In this document: piece by piece, positions 54,701 to 63,367 of the stretch
Layout: the number at the start of each line of letters is the position of its first letter
How positions within the stretch are numbered: position 1 is the stretch's first letter
Assembly (NCBI RefSeq): GCF_014699055.1
Contig: NZ_JACXAC010000004.1
Location: forward strand, 62,001-126,000
DNA length: 64,000 nt
Reading direction: 5' to 3'
Source of the DNA: Hymenobacter armeniacus
GTDB lineage: Bacteria > Bacteroidota > Bacteroidia > Cytophagales > Hymenobacteraceae
The notes under the pieces: model-generated
Told to the model about the DNA's origin: nothing
Databases searched by the model: none
Seen by the model: only the letters and a program-made list of their open reading frames with translations
Program-made: the position numbers and the translations under genes

Positions 54701-57700
54701 AACCTGCGCGGCGCCAGCAACGGCAATTCGAGCTCGTTTGGCATCCTGGTGTCGGCCACGCCGACGGGCACTCCCGCCACGGGCACCGGCGCCGACAACG
54801 ACAACCTGACCATTCAGAACAACGCGATTTCGGGCGTGTACTACGGCATCTATGCCGGGGGCACCACGGCCGTGAGCGCCGGCGGCCTCGACGGCCTGAC
54901 CATTTCGAACAACCTGATTGGGCCGGCCACGGCTGCCGCCGCCGATAACATCGGCAACACCGGCCTGTACCTGACCAACGCCGTGAACCCGGTGGTGAGC
55001 GGCAACACGGTGCGCAACGTGACGGCCTCGACCGCTACCTACGGCATGAACTTCCCGGCCGGCGTAAACGGCGCCACGGTGAGCCAGAACACCATCAGCG
55101 GCGTTTCGACGAGCAGCACCAACGCCTACGGTATCTACCTGGGCACGAACTTCATCAACGGCGTAGTGGACCGCAACCGCATTGAAAACGTGGTGGGCGC
55201 GCCCACCGGCGGCTACGGCGGCAAGGGCATCGACATTGCCACCGGCAACGCCACCAGCAATCTGGTGGTGAGCAACAACCTGATTTCGGGCATGAACGGC
55301 TCGGGCTGGAGCACCCTCACTTCGGACGCCATCATCGGCATTCGGGTGGCCAGCGGCTCGGGCATCACGGTGGCCTACAACTCGGTGAACCTGTACGGTT
55401 CCTACCTGGCGGCTTCGACCAGTGCCTACCTCTCGGCGGCGCTGTTTGTGAACACGGGCTCGACCAACCTGACCGTGGCCAACAACGTGCTGGTGAACAC
55501 GCTCACCAACACGGGCGGCACGGCCAGCGTGGCGTACTCGTTCTACACTTATGCGCCGGCTTCGGCCTACACCGTGCTCAACAGCAACGACTACTACGTG
55601 GCCGGTGCCCAAGGCGTGCTGGCCAACGTGGGCGGCTCGGGCGGCGTTTCGGCCACCACGGCGGTGGCCACGCTCGCGGCCCTGCAAACGGCCACTGGCA
55701 AAGACGCCAGCTCGGTGAGCGCCGACCCCATCTTTGCGTCGAACACCGACCTGAAATCGAGCCAGCCGGCGCTTAACAACGTGGGCACGCCCGTAGCGGG
55801 CATCACCACGGACTTTACCGGCGCGGCGCGCTCGGCCACCACGCCCGACATCGGCGCGTATGAGTTCACGCCCCAGCCCATCGACATCGCCGCCAGCGCG
55901 CTGGTGTCGCCGGTGAACTCGGGCACTTCGACCTGCTTCGGCGCGGGCACGCCCGTGACGGTGCAGGTGCGCAACAACGGCACGGCGACACTCAACTTTG
56001 CCACCAACCCCCTCACGGTGACGGTGGTCATCACCGGCCCCACAGGTACCACCCCGCAGACGCTGACGCAAGTCATCAACACGGGCACGCTGGCCTCGAC
56101 GGCCACGCAGAACATCACGCTCACCAGCTTGGCCAACTTCACCACGCTGGGCACCTACTCCTTCGGCGTGACTACCACCGTAACCGGCGACCTAAACACC
56201 ACCAACGACGTGCTGACCCCCGCGGCCACGCTCAACGTGGTGGCCCCGGTGGCCGGCACGCTCTCGCCGTCGACGTATGCGATTTGCGTGAGCGGCTCCA
56301 CCACGCTGACCCTGGCCGGCGCCGCCAACGGCAGCATCCAGTACCAGAGCAGCACCAGCGCCACCGGTCCGTTCTCCGACATCAGCGGGGCCACGTCGGC
56401 CACTTACACCACGCCCACGCTCACCAGCACCACCTACTACCGGGCCGTGGTGAGCTGCGGCAACAACTCGGCTACCTCCAACGTGAGCACCGTGGCGGTG
56501 AACAACCCGGTGATTTCGGCCGCGCCCTCACCGGTGAGCACCTGCGCCGGGGCCACGGCTTCGCTTTCGGCCACCGTGCCTTCGGGCGTGAGCGTGCGCT
56601 ACTTCACCACCGCCACCGGCGGCACGGCCATTGGCACGGGCAACCCCTTCACCACCCCCGCCCTCACGGCCAGCACTACGTACTACGCCGAAGCCTTTGC
56701 CGGCAACCAGGAAAACGTGGGCAAGCCCTCCACCACGGGCACCGACGGCACCAACACCATCGGCGGCCTGTACTTCACGGCCACGGCTCCCACCGTTATT
56801 ACCAACGTGACGGTATACCGCACGGCCAACGCCGCCGCGGGCACGGCCACTATCCAACTGCTGAACGGCAGCACCACCAGCGGCACGCCGGTGGCCAGCG
56901 TCACGGTGCCGGTGCCGGCCAACACCACGGCGGCCATCTCGCCCACGGTGCTCACGCTCAACCTGGCGGTGCCTGCCGCCGGCTCGTATACGCTCTACCT
57001 GAGCGCGGCTACCCCGAGCCTCATCCGGGACTTCAGCAGCACGCCGCAGCCGGCCACGGCCTACCCCTACGCGTCGCCCAGCGGCTTGGTTACCATTACC
57101 AGCTCGACGCTGGGCAATGATTACTACTACTTTTTCTACAACTGGCAGATTGGCTCCGAATGCGTAGGCGGCTCGCGCACGCCCATCCAGGTGAACGTGA
57201 CCCCCGGCCTGGTGGCCTCCCTGCCGGTGGCAGCCTTCACGAGCTGCGGCCAGACGCCTTACCAGCTGAACGGCGCCATCGCCGGCACGGCCACGGGCGC
57301 GGTGTACACGAGCACGGGCACGGGCACGTTCTCGCCCAACGCCACCACGCTGAATGCCACCTACACGCCTTCGGCCGCCGACGTGGCCGCCGGTACCGTG
57401 ACCATCACCCTGACCCCGACGGGCCCGGCCGCGCCGTGCACCTCCACGGGCCGCGTGGTGCTCACCCTGCAGGCGGCGCCCAACGCGGCGTTCTCGTACC
57501 CCGCCGGCACGTACTGCACCAACTCGCCGGTGACGGTGGCGCCGGTGCTGGCGCCGGGCGCGGTGGCTGGCACGTTTGCCACCACGGGCTTTGGCTTGCG
57601 CATCGACCCCGTGACCGGGGTGATTAACCTGGCCAACACGAACATCGACGGCACCTTCACGGTGACCAACACGGTGGCCGGCACGGGGGCTTGCTCGTCC

Positions 57701-58249
57701 TTCACTGCTTCCACCACCTTCACGGTCATCTTCGGCATTGCCCAGCCCACGCTCACGGCCACGCCGCAGGCGGGCGGTTCGGTGCTGCTGAGCACGCCGG
57801 TGCTGGCCGGCGCCACGTACCAGTTCTTCAAGGGCAGCCCGGCCGTGGCCGTGGGCCCGCCCAGCAGCTCCAACACGCTGCTGCTGGCCGCCGGCACCCA
57901 AACCGGCAGCTACACCGTGGTCGTGACGGCCACCACGGGCTGCTCGTCCATCCCCTCGGCGCCGGTATCGGTGGTGGTGACCGGTACGCAGACGGCTACC
58001 CGCAACGGGGTGAGCCTGCTGGTGTACCCCAACCCCACGCCCAACGGCAACCTGACCGTGGAGCTCCGTGGCACGAAGGCCAACGCCTCGCAGTTCTCGG
58101 TGTTCAACGCTCTGGGCCAGGTGGTACGCACCGGCACGCTGGGCGCTGGCCTGGAGTCGCTGAGCCTGAACAACCTGTCTTCGGGCGTGTACACCCTCCG
58201 CGTGCAAACTTCGGAAGGCGTGCTCACGCAGCGCATCGTGCGGGAATAG
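51704..58249 (+). CDS. T9SS-exported beta-helix protein with Ig-like domains (2181 residues)
   Basis: The ATG at 51704 gives a signal peptide ending LLLSSLSAQAQ (about residue 42). The entry module (IPGDYATVAAAVTALN, then [15 protein letters not shown] near residue 131) is in nearly the same position as in the gene at 24901. A second module with TYLTFDGSNVVGGTQRN starts near residue 946. Beta-helix repeats (YGIY turns, N-N-x-I/V strands) fill both. From about residue 1390, CARDB- and Ig-like domains follow (FGAGTPVTVQVRNNGTATL; ISAAPSPVSTCAGATASLSA with STTYYAEAF). A T9SS type A sorting domain ends the protein (LLVYPNPTPNGNL to TQRIVRE). Likely secreted or surface-bound; function unknown. Confidence 0.85.
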   Translation: MHKKILCEPQQLRLGILTARKRLLGLMGAGALLLSSLSAQAQLSGAKSIPGDYATVAAAVTALNAQGVGSGGVTFNIAPGYTETVANVLITASGTAANPIAFQKGTGTGANPLFTGGTGVSTTLDSFFTLQGADYVTFDGLSLVDPAANATTTTQIEWGFALLKTSTPAVDGCQNVVIRNCAITLQKGTATSGIYSANHTPASTSTLTPTTLAGTNSNNKFYGNTISRVNNGIYVAGFAAASPYLYYDQGNEIGSVLSGTTATGNTITDYGTTTTAYGIYSIYQHGVKVQGNTVTSTTATTTTGPTSTLYGILVTTGGSADLLGNTVTVNTNTTTSTSYGIQNGSGANGLNGAATTVNMGNNSLSMNSTTTTTGVFYGVYNTSTPNNLNMFANTISNWNRTGTSAFNYLLYVSSSPTATLNVYNNTISDVTTTGATSGIYCIYGFPGTAATQYYGNTVQNITCDGNSLYGIYLSGGPTVDVYRNRVSGLTANGTTATIYGIYTTGTTTTLTNNLMGDFKAPAASNTNALTGLYLAGGTTVNAQYNSIYLNGSSSGANFGTSGIYFTSTATTLVTLRNNVVVNTSTAAGTGSTVALRRSTGTVGVAPTNLTTATNNNLYYAGAPATTGNLIYAEGTGTLTNGLSALADYKAFLTDREGNSVTENVPFVSTAGTNANFLKVSTTTPTQVEGGGVAIAGITTDYANATRSATAPDLGAYEGTYQPLDLTGPAILNATLSNTNSTANRTLVVTISDAAGVATGANAPRLYYRKGTSGAYVFVNATSVSGNQYTFTLNYALLPGGTVATGDVIQYYVAAQDLAATPNVSTAPNGGSGATPPGTTAPATPGSYQIVTVLSGIYYVGTSTPPAGTPADRVYPTLTAAANAYNLNVLSGAVTFYLLDATYSTAETFPIVFNANASASATNTVRISPYTGVTSTITGAANSLLQFKATTYLTFDGSNVVGGTQRNLTLNNTQTTASGVVIVGSQGLGNGTSFLALRNLNLRGASNGNSSSFGILVSATPTGTPATGTGADNDNLTIQNNAISGVYYGIYAGGTTAVSAGGLDGLTISNNLIGPATAAAADNIGNTGLYLTNAVNPVVSGNTVRNVTASTATYGMNFPAGVNGATVSQNTISGVSTSSTNAYGIYLGTNFINGVVDRNRIENVVGAPTGGYGGKGIDIATGNATSNLVVSNNLISGMNGSGWSTLTSDAIIGIRVASGSGITVAYNSVNLYGSYLAASTSAYLSAALFVNTGSTNLTVANNVLVNTLTNTGGTASVAYSFYTYAPASAYTVLNSNDYYVAGAQGVLANVGGSGGVSATTAVATLAALQTATGKDASSVSADPIFASNTDLKSSQPALNNVGTPVAGITTDFTGAARSATTPDIGAYEFTPQPIDIAASALVSPVNSGTSTCFGAGTPVTVQVRNNGTATLNFATNPLTVTVVITGPTGTTPQTLTQVINTGTLASTATQNITLTSLANFTTLGTYSFGVTTTVTGDLNTTNDVLTPAATLNVVAPVAGTLSPSTYAICVSGSTTLTLAGAANGSIQYQSSTSATGPFSDISGATSATYTTPTLTSTTYYRAVVSCGNNSATSNVSTVAVNNPVISAAPSPVSTCAGATASLSATVPSGVSVRYFTTATGGTAIGTGNPFTTPALTASTTYYAEAFAGNQENVGKPSTTGTDGTNTIGGLYFTATAPTVITNVTVYRTANAAAGTATIQLLNGSTTSGTPVASVTVPVPANTTAAISPTVLTLNLAVPAAGSYTLYLSAATPSLIRDFSSTPQPATAYPYASPSGLVTITSSTLGNDYYYFFYNWQIGSECVGGSRTPIQVNVTPGLVASLPVAAFTSCGQTPYQLNGAIAGTATGAVYTSTGTGTFSPNATTLNATYTPSAADVAAGTVTITLTPTGPAAPCTSTGRVVLTLQAAPNAAFSYPAGTYCTNSPVTVAPVLAPGAVAGTFATTGFGLRIDPVTGVINLANTNIDGTFTVTNTVAGTGACSSFTASTTFTVIFGIAQPTLTATPQAGGSVLLSTPVLAGATYQFFKGSPAVAVGPPSSSNTLLLAAGTQTGSYTVVVTATTGCSSIPSAPVSVVVTGTQTATRNGVSLLVYPNPTPNGNLTVELRGTKANASQFSVFNALGQVVRTGTLGAGLESLSLNNLSSGVYTLRVQTSEGVLTQRIVRE

Positions 58250-58268
58250 CCCCACGCTTCGCGTAATT

Positions 58269-58305
58269 AAAAAGCCCCGCTGGCAAGCTGCCAGCGGGGC
58301 TTTTT
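58269..58305. terminator. Bidirectional terminator
   Basis: Perfect 17-bp stem (58269-58285 with 58289-58305) with a 3-nt loop AGC and flanking A- and T-tracts, between the T9SS gene and the convergent kbl gene. Confidence 0.9.
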
Positions 58306-58325
58306 TGTGCAGGTGCGGCGCGGCC

Positions 58326-59573
58326 TCACGGCGTATTGGTCACTACCTGGCCGCTGGCCGACTGCTCAGCGCCCGGCTCCTTGAGCGTGCCCAGCTCCTT
58401 GCCCACGGCGATGAAGGCGGCAATGGCCTTGTCGAGGTGCGCGCGGGTGTGGCCGGCCGAGAGCTGCACCCGGATGCGGGCCTGGCCCTGCGGCACCACG
58501 GGGTAGTAGAAGCCCACCACGTAAATGCCTTGGTCGAGCATTTTGGCCGCGAACTCCTGGGCCAGCTTGGCGTCATACAGCATGACGGGCACGATGGGGT
58601 GCTGGCCGGGGCGAATGTCGAACCCGGCTTCGGTCATCTTCTCACGGAAGTATTTGGTGTTTTCTTCGAGCTGGTCGCGCAGCTGGGTGCTTTCCGTGAG
58701 CAGCTCCAGCACGCGCAGGCTGGCGCCCACGATGGCCGGGGCCAGCGTGTTGGAGAACAAATACGGCCGGCTGCGCTGGCGCAGCATGTCGATGATTTCC
58801 TTGCGGCCTGAGGTGAAGCCACCCATGGCGCCGCCCAGCGCCTTGCCCAGCGTGCCGGTGATGATGTCGACGCGGCCCATCACGCCGCGCAGCTCGTGGG
58901 TGCCGCGGCCGGTTTTGCCCAGAAAGCCGCTGCTGTGGCATTCGTCCACCATCACCAGGGCCTGGTACTGGTCGGCGAGGTCGCAGATTTTGTCGAGCTG
59001 CGCAATGGTGCCGTCCATCGAGAACGAGCCGTCCGTCACGATGATGCGGTGGCGCGTGCCCTTGGCCTGGGCGTCCTGGAGCTGCTTTTCCAGGTCGGCC
59101 ATGTCGTTGTGGGCGTAGCGGTAGCGCTGGGCTTTGCACAGGCGCACGCCGTCGATGATGCTGGCGTGGTTCAGGGCATCGGAAATAATGGCGTCCTGCT
59201 CGTTGAATAGCGGCTCGAACACGCCGCCGTTGGCGTCGAAGGCCGCGGCGTAGAGGATGGTGTCTTCGGTGCCCAGAAACTCGGCCAGCTTCTTTTCCAG
59301 CTCTTTGTGAATGTCCTGCGTGCCGCAGATGAAGCGCACCGACGACATGCCGTAGCCGTGCGTGTCGATGGCTTCCTTGGCCGCCTTGATGACCTCTGGG
59401 TGGGAGCTCAACCCCAGGTAGTTATTGGCGCAAAAGTTCAGCACCTCGCCGGCTTCGTTGGTTTCAATTTCGGCGCCCTGGGGCGAGGTGATGATGCGCT
59501 CCTTCTTGAAAAGGCCGGCGTCTTTGATTTTCTGAAGCTCTTGTTCGAGGTCGGGCTGGAGGGTGGCGTACAT
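58326..59573 (-). CDS. kbl: Glycine C-acetyltransferase (2-amino-3-ketobutyrate CoA ligase)
   Basis: 415 residues, about 15 more than the E. coli enzyme because of a C-terminal tail ([17 protein letters not shown]). PLP-dependent alpha-oxoamine synthase fold: [36 protein letters not shown], the Asp/His pocket [19 protein letters not shown] and the PLP lysine in [20 protein letters not shown]. It splits 2-amino-3-ketobutyrate with CoA into glycine and acetyl-CoA. The matching threonine dehydrogenase is 1.8 kb away on the other strand. Confidence 0.93.
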   Translation of the reverse strand: MYATLQPDLEQELQKIKDAGLFKKERIITSPQGAEIETNEAGEVLNFCANNYLGLSSHPEVIKAAKEAIDTHGYGMSSVRFICGTQDIHKELEKKLAEFLGTEDTILYAAAFDANGGVFEPLFNEQDAIISDALNHASIIDGVRLCKAQRYRYAHNDMADLEKQLQDAQAKGTRHRIIVTDGSFSMDGTIAQLDKICDLADQYQALVMVDECHSSGFLGKTGRGTHELRGVMGRVDIITGTLGKALGGAMGGFTSGRKEIIDMLRQRSRPYLFSNTLAPAIVGASLRVLELLTESTQLRDQLEENTKYFREKMTEAGFDIRPGQHPIVPVMLYDAKLAQEFAAKMLDQGIYVVGFYYPVVPQGQARIRVQLSAGHTRAHLDKAIAAFIAVGKELGTLKEPGAEQSASGQVVTNTP

Positions 59574-59660
59574 AAGGTTGGTGAAGTGGTGGGATGATGA
59601 ATGAATATAAGCACGTCATGCCACGCGTAGTCGAAGCAGGACGCTCTTTGTTGACGGCTT

Positions 59661-60737
59661 TTACCGACTGAAAAACGCCTGCACGCCCCGGCGCCCGCTG
59701 TCCATCAGCTGCTTTTTCTGGGCATCCGTCACACGCTTGATTTTGGGGCTGAAGTTCAGGAAGTCGATGTTGACGGTGCGGCGTTGGTCGGCGGGCTGCA
59801 CGGGGTTGAGGTTTTCGAGGGCCACGGTGTAGAGCGCGGCCATGTAGGAGTTGAAATCTTGGATGTCGTAGGGCGCCAGCTGCTGGCGGCCGGTGGGGGC
59901 GGTGTCGAGCGGAATCTGCTCGGCGCGGTCGAGGCGCAGGCCGAGGGTTTCGGGGTTGAAGATGCGGCCGCGCGCGTCGGGCGGGCCCGCGAAGCCGGCC
60001 GGCAAGTAGCGCGGGTAGTCGAACATGTCGACCGGGTAGTTGGCCAGCAGGCCGCCGTCCACCAGCACCTGCACGGGCTGGCCGGGGGCCGGGTTGCCGG
60101 TCACCACGTGGCCCTGGGCGTCGAGCAGCACGGCCCGGAAATACAGCGGAATGCTCATGCTGATGCGCACGGCGTCGGCCACGCGCATGGCGGGGTTGGT
60201 TTCGTAGCTGAACACCTGCACGCGCTGCAGCGTGAGGTTGGTGCCGGTGGTGTAGAGGTCGCGGAAGCGGCCCGGCTGCTCCTGGGCCAACTGGTGCAGC
60301 TCGGCCAGGGTGAGGTTGGGGCGCTGGGTTTTGCGGGCCACCAGCTCGCTGAGGTAGGTGGCAAACTCGTCGCCCCTATACCAGCCGTACTGGGTGATGA
60401 GCCGGTGCGTGCCCCCAAAAAAGATGAAACGGCCGTCGTTGAGCCGCTGCACGGGCGTGGCGTTCACCACGGCCACAATCTCGTCGGCGGAGTAGCCCAC
60501 GGCCAGCAGCGCCGCCTGAATGGCCCCCGCCGAGGTGCCGCCCACCCGCCGGATGCCCTGCAGCAGCCCGCGCTGCTCCAGCTCCTGCAGGGCGCCGCCG
60601 TAGGCAATGCCGCGGATGCCGCCTCCCTCCATCACGAGGTTGCGGTAGGGCGACGCGGGCGGCGCCTGGCCGCACACCAACGGCCCGCGCAAGAGCACGC
60701 TCACGCCAATCAACAAGGAAACCAGCCGGCTTTTCAT
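59661..60737 (-). CDS. Patatin-like phospholipase, exported
   Basis: 358 residues with a signal peptide (about 1-24, LIGVSVLLRGPLVCGQ; the Cys could be a lipobox). Patatin motifs are complete: VMEGGGIRGIAYGGAL (oxyanion hole), GTSAGAIQAAL (catalytic Ser) and VDGGLLANYPV (catalytic Asp, DGG). It should hydrolyse acyl esters of lipids in the periplasm or outer membrane. A consensus -7 box lies only 5 nt before the ATG, so a leaderless mRNA is predicted. Confidence 0.9.
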   Translation of the reverse strand: MKSRLVSLLIGVSVLLRGPLVCGQAPPASPYRNLVMEGGGIRGIAYGGALQELEQRGLLQGIRRVGGTSAGAIQAALLAVGYSADEIVAVVNATPVQRLNDGRFIFFGGTHRLITQYGWYRGDEFATYLSELVARKTQRPNLTLAELHQLAQEQPGRFRDLYTTGTNLTLQRVQVFSYETNPAMRVADAVRISMSIPLYFRAVLLDAQGHVVTGNPAPGQPVQVLVDGGLLANYPVDMFDYPRYLPAGFAGPPDARGRIFNPETLGLRLDRAEQIPLDTAPTGRQQLAPYDIQDFNSYMAALYTVALENLNPVQPADQRRTVNIDFLNFSPKIKRVTDAQKKQLMDSGRRGVQAFFSR

Positions 60738-60742
60738 CGGGC

Positions 60743-60750
60743 CAAAGATA
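60743..60750 (-). promoter_or_regulatory. -7 box TATCTTTG directly before the patatin start
   Basis: Exact consensus on the minus strand, 5 nt before the ATG at 60737. No clear -33 element. Suggests transcription starts at or beside the ATG. Confidence 0.6.
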
Positions 60751-60781
60751 CCGACGGGGGCCAGCCGCAGCCGGATGCCTA

Positions 60782-61219
60782 TCAGGAGTCTTGGGCGTTG
60801 CTCTGGGCAAAGTCGCGCAGCAGCTGGCTCACCTCCTTGCAGGGCGCCGCCGTTTGGCCCACGTCGGTGGGCGCGGGCAGGCAGTGCGCCACCTTGTCCA
60901 CAAAAGCAGCTTCTACGGAAGCGTAAGCCATGGGCCAGGGACCGAAGGAGCGCAGCTCGATGGGCCCGTAGGCGAGCGTGCGCACGTCGTAGTGGCGCGG
61001 GTCGTCGTTGATGCGGGCGTACAAGTCGCTCAGGGCCGGCTCAGGGCCTTCCAGCACCTGCAAAAACTGGCCCTTGGCAAACAGCAGGATGCCCGTGAGG
61101 CGGGCCTGCTGATTGTGCAGACGGGCCTTGCGCACCAGCGAGTTTAGCGTGACCTCGTGCACGGCGCGGGAGGCCTGACTGCGATAAATCAGGGTGTAGA
61201 GAGGGGTGAGCTCGGGCAT
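60782..61219 (-). CDS. Stand-alone BLUF-domain blue-light photoreceptor
   Basis: 145 residues, just a BLUF domain (about 7-100) and a helical tail. Expected flavin-pocket residues are present: Tyr in LYTLIYRSQAS, Asn in RLHNQQARLTGILLF, Gln in GQFLQVLEGPE and Trp/Met in FGPWPMAY. It binds FAD and senses blue light through hydrogen-bond changes. With no output domain, it must signal through a partner protein; none is recognisable next to it. It is followed by the patatin gene 44 nt on, which has its own promoter. Confidence 0.9.
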   Translation of the reverse strand: MPELTPLYTLIYRSQASRAVHEVTLNSLVRKARLHNQQARLTGILLFAKGQFLQVLEGPEPALSDLYARINDDPRHYDVRTLAYGPIELRSFGPWPMAYASVEAAFVDKVAHCLPAPTDVGQTAAPCKEVSQLLRDFAQSNAQDS

Positions 61220-61309
61220 AGGAAGGACGCAGGGCCTTGGGTGAGGCGGCCTGGCAACGTGGAAGGAGGTAATACGTAGCTTGGCACGTTCGGGCTACGG
61301 CGGTGCCGG

Positions 61310-61317
61310 TATCTTTG
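61310..61317 (+). promoter_or_regulatory. -7 box of the threonine dehydrogenase gene
   Basis: TATCTTTG, exact consensus, 45 nt before the ATG at 61363. TTCG at 61289-61292 (17 nt upstream) is a poor -33 candidate. Confidence 0.6.
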
Positions 61318-61362
61318 CGCCCTTATCCATTCCCACCTGCTCACTCAACCCCGACTTTCCGC

Positions 61363-62358
61363 ATGGCTTCCCCTTCCGGCGACCCCGAAACTCCCCCTGT
61401 TCTGCCCGGCTCCGTGCTGGTCATTGGCGCCTGCGGCCAGCTTGGCCTCGAGCTGGTGGCCGCCCTGCGCCAGCGCTACGAGCCCCACCTGGTGGTAGCC
61501 GCCGACGTGCGTCCTCCCAAAGACCCCAACCTGCTGGCCGGCGGCCCCTTCGAGCTGCTCGACGTGCTCGACCGCACCCGCCTCGATAAGCTCATCCGCC
61601 AGTACCGCCCCAAGCAGATTTACCACTTGGCCGCCCTGCTCTCGGCCACGGCCGAGAAAAACCCGCTCTTCGGCTGGCAGCTGAACATGGACGGCCTGCT
61701 CATCGTGCTCGAAGCGGCCGTGGCCCACGGCGTGGCCCAGGTGTACTGGCCCAGCTCCATTGCCGTGTTCGGGCCCGACACCCCGCGCGACCACACGCCC
61801 CAGGTCACCATCATGAACCCCAACACGGTGTACGGCATCAGCAAGCTGGCCGGCGAGCAGTGGTGCGAATGGTACCACCGCAAGCACGGCTTGGACGTGC
61901 GCAGCCTGCGCTACCCCGGCCTCATCGGCTACAAGAGCCTGCCCGGCGGCGGCACCACCGACTACGCCGTCGACATTTACCACAAGGCCGTGGCCGGCGC
62001 GCCTTATGAGTGCTTCCTCGAAGAAGACACTTACCTGCCGATGATGTACATGCCCGACGCGCTAAAAGCCACGCTGGACCTCATGCACGCGCCGGCCGAG
62101 CAAATCAAAGTCCGCACCAGCTACAACCTGGGCGCCATGAGCTTCTCGCCGGCCGAAATCACGGCCAGCATCCAGAAGCACGTGCCTGATTTTGAGGTGA
62201 CCTACGCCCCCGACGCCCGCCAGCAAATTGCCAACTCCTGGCCCGCCAGCATCGACGACTCCAAGGCCCGGCAGGATTGGGGCTGGCAGCCCGAGTTCGA
62301 CCTCGACAAGATGACGGCCGACATGCTGCTGCATTTGAAGGAGATGCAGCCAGCCTAG
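61363..62358 (+). CDS. L-threonine 3-dehydrogenase, SDR (epimerase-like) type
   Basis: 331 residues from the ATG at 61363, downstream of a consensus promoter box. An extended-SDR fold: VLVIGACGQLGLELVAAL (NAD-binding), YHLAALLSATAEKNPLFGWQ, WPSSIAVFGP, and catalytic YGISK (YxxxK). The C-terminal YNLGAMSFSPAEITASIQKH and SWPASIDDSKARQDWGW are hallmarks of the GalE-like threonine dehydrogenase family rather than ordinary UDP-glucose epimerases. It oxidises threonine to 2-amino-3-ketobutyrate with NAD, feeding kbl. Confidence 0.88.
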   Translation: MASPSGDPETPPVLPGSVLVIGACGQLGLELVAALRQRYEPHLVVAADVRPPKDPNLLAGGPFELLDVLDRTRLDKLIRQYRPKQIYHLAALLSATAEKNPLFGWQLNMDGLLIVLEAAVAHGVAQVYWPSSIAVFGPDTPRDHTPQVTIMNPNTVYGISKLAGEQWCEWYHRKHGLDVRSLRYPGLIGYKSLPGGGTTDYAVDIYHKAVAGAPYECFLEEDTYLPMMYMPDALKATLDLMHAPAEQIKVRTSYNLGAMSFSPAEITASIQKHVPDFEVTYAPDARQQIANSWPASIDDSKARQDWGWQPEFDLDKMTADMLLHLKEMQPA

Positions 62359-62378
62359 GCTTGCGAATGCGCCCAAAC

Positions 62379-62422
62379 AAAGCCCAGCGCCCGCTCAGAT
62401 TCCTGAGCGGACGCTGGGCTTT
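62379..62422. terminator. Bidirectional terminator
   Basis: 20-bp stem (62379-62398 with 62403-62422) with one mismatch and loop ATTC, between the convergent threonine dehydrogenase and TerC genes. Confidence 0.85.
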
Positions 62423-62444
62423 CGCGTTTTGCCAGGGGCAGCGG

Positions 62445-63257
62445 CTACGCTTGCCGGCGAAGGTTCTCCGCGGCTTTGGCTTCGGCCAGGCGGTTGCCGC
62501 CGGGGCGCTGGGGCACGTTGAAGAGCAGCGACGTGGCCCACGGCACCAGGAAGCAGGCTACCGTGAGAACGGTCAGGGCCACATCGGCGGCTTCGCTTTC
62601 CAGGGCTTCGCTCACGGGGTGGCCGGGCAGGAAGTGGCTCGCCAGCGAGAGCATGAGCTTGAGGCCCAGCAGGGCAATGACCACGAAGGCCGCCGTTTCC
62701 AGAAACGGGTACTTGCCCATGAGCAGCACAAAAGCCTGCGCCACCAGCCGCATGGCCAGAATGCCGATGAACACGCCCACGCAAATCAGAATCAGGTTGT
62801 CGGTGAAGGCCACCACGGCAAACACGTTGTCGATGCTGAAGGCCAGGTCCATCAGCTCAATGAGCGCCACCGTGGCCCAGAATTTCCCGAACAGGCCCAG
62901 CGTGTTGCGGTAAAACCAGCTTTTCTCTTTGTTGATGGCTTCGGCGTCGTCGTGCGCGGGCCGGGCCTTGAAGTGCCCATACGCCAGGTACAGCAGGTAG
63001 AGCCCGCCCAGCGGCTTCAAAAACCAGAACTGGATGAGAAACGAGGCAAACACGATGCACACACCCCGAAACACATACGCCCCAATGATGCCGTAGCGCA
63101 GGGCCTTGTGCCGCTGCTCCTTGGGCAAGTCGCCCACCATGGTGGCCAGCACCGCCGCATTATCCACCGAAAGTAGGCTTTCGATGATAACCAGGTTGCC
63201 CACGATGGCCAGCGAGGCCAGCGGGTTGTTGAGGATTTGCTCGAGGTAATGGTTCAC
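62445..63257 (-). CDS. TerC family integral membrane protein
   Basis: 270 residues from a GTG at 63257 (VNHYLEQILNNPLASLAIV). An ATG at 63338 would add 27 residues, but a promoter-like pair (TTTG, 18 nt, CATCTTTC) lies between, favouring the GTG. TerC features: NLVIIESLLSVDNAAVLATM in helix 1 and ELMDLAFSIDNVFAVVAFTD in a later helix (paired acidic/Asn motifs in the membrane), with about seven TM segments. Family roles are metal ion export or metalation of exported proteins and tellurite resistance. No other ter genes nearby. Confidence 0.88.
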   Translation of the reverse strand: MNHYLEQILNNPLASLAIVGNLVIIESLLSVDNAAVLATMVGDLPKEQRHKALRYGIIGAYVFRGVCIVFASFLIQFWFLKPLGGLYLLYLAYGHFKARPAHDDAEAINKEKSWFYRNTLGLFGKFWATVALIELMDLAFSIDNVFAVVAFTDNLILICVGVFIGILAMRLVAQAFVLLMGKYPFLETAAFVVIALLGLKLMLSLASHFLPGHPVSEALESEAADVALTVLTVACFLVPWATSLLFNVPQRPGGNRLAEAKAAENLRRQA

Positions 63258-63367
63258 GGCGGAGAAGCTAGGGAACTTGGGTAACGAGGCGGCAAGTGGA
63301 AAGATGCCCGGCGGGCAATGAGCACAAAAGAACGTCATGCCGCGCGCCGCGCCGCACGAAGTGCTTG

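Noticed and set aside
52064..56071. A 1335-codon open frame on the minus strand opposite the 2181-residue T9SS gene
   Set aside because: Its translation is almost only Arg, Gly, Ala, Val and His, the signature of an antisense frame of a GC-rich gene; the plus-strand frame has a signal peptide, repeats and a sorting domain.
63258..63338. Upstream ATG for TerC at 63338
   Set aside because: A promoter-like TTTG-N18-CATCTTTC lies between it and the GTG at 63257, and the extra residues are not TerC-like.
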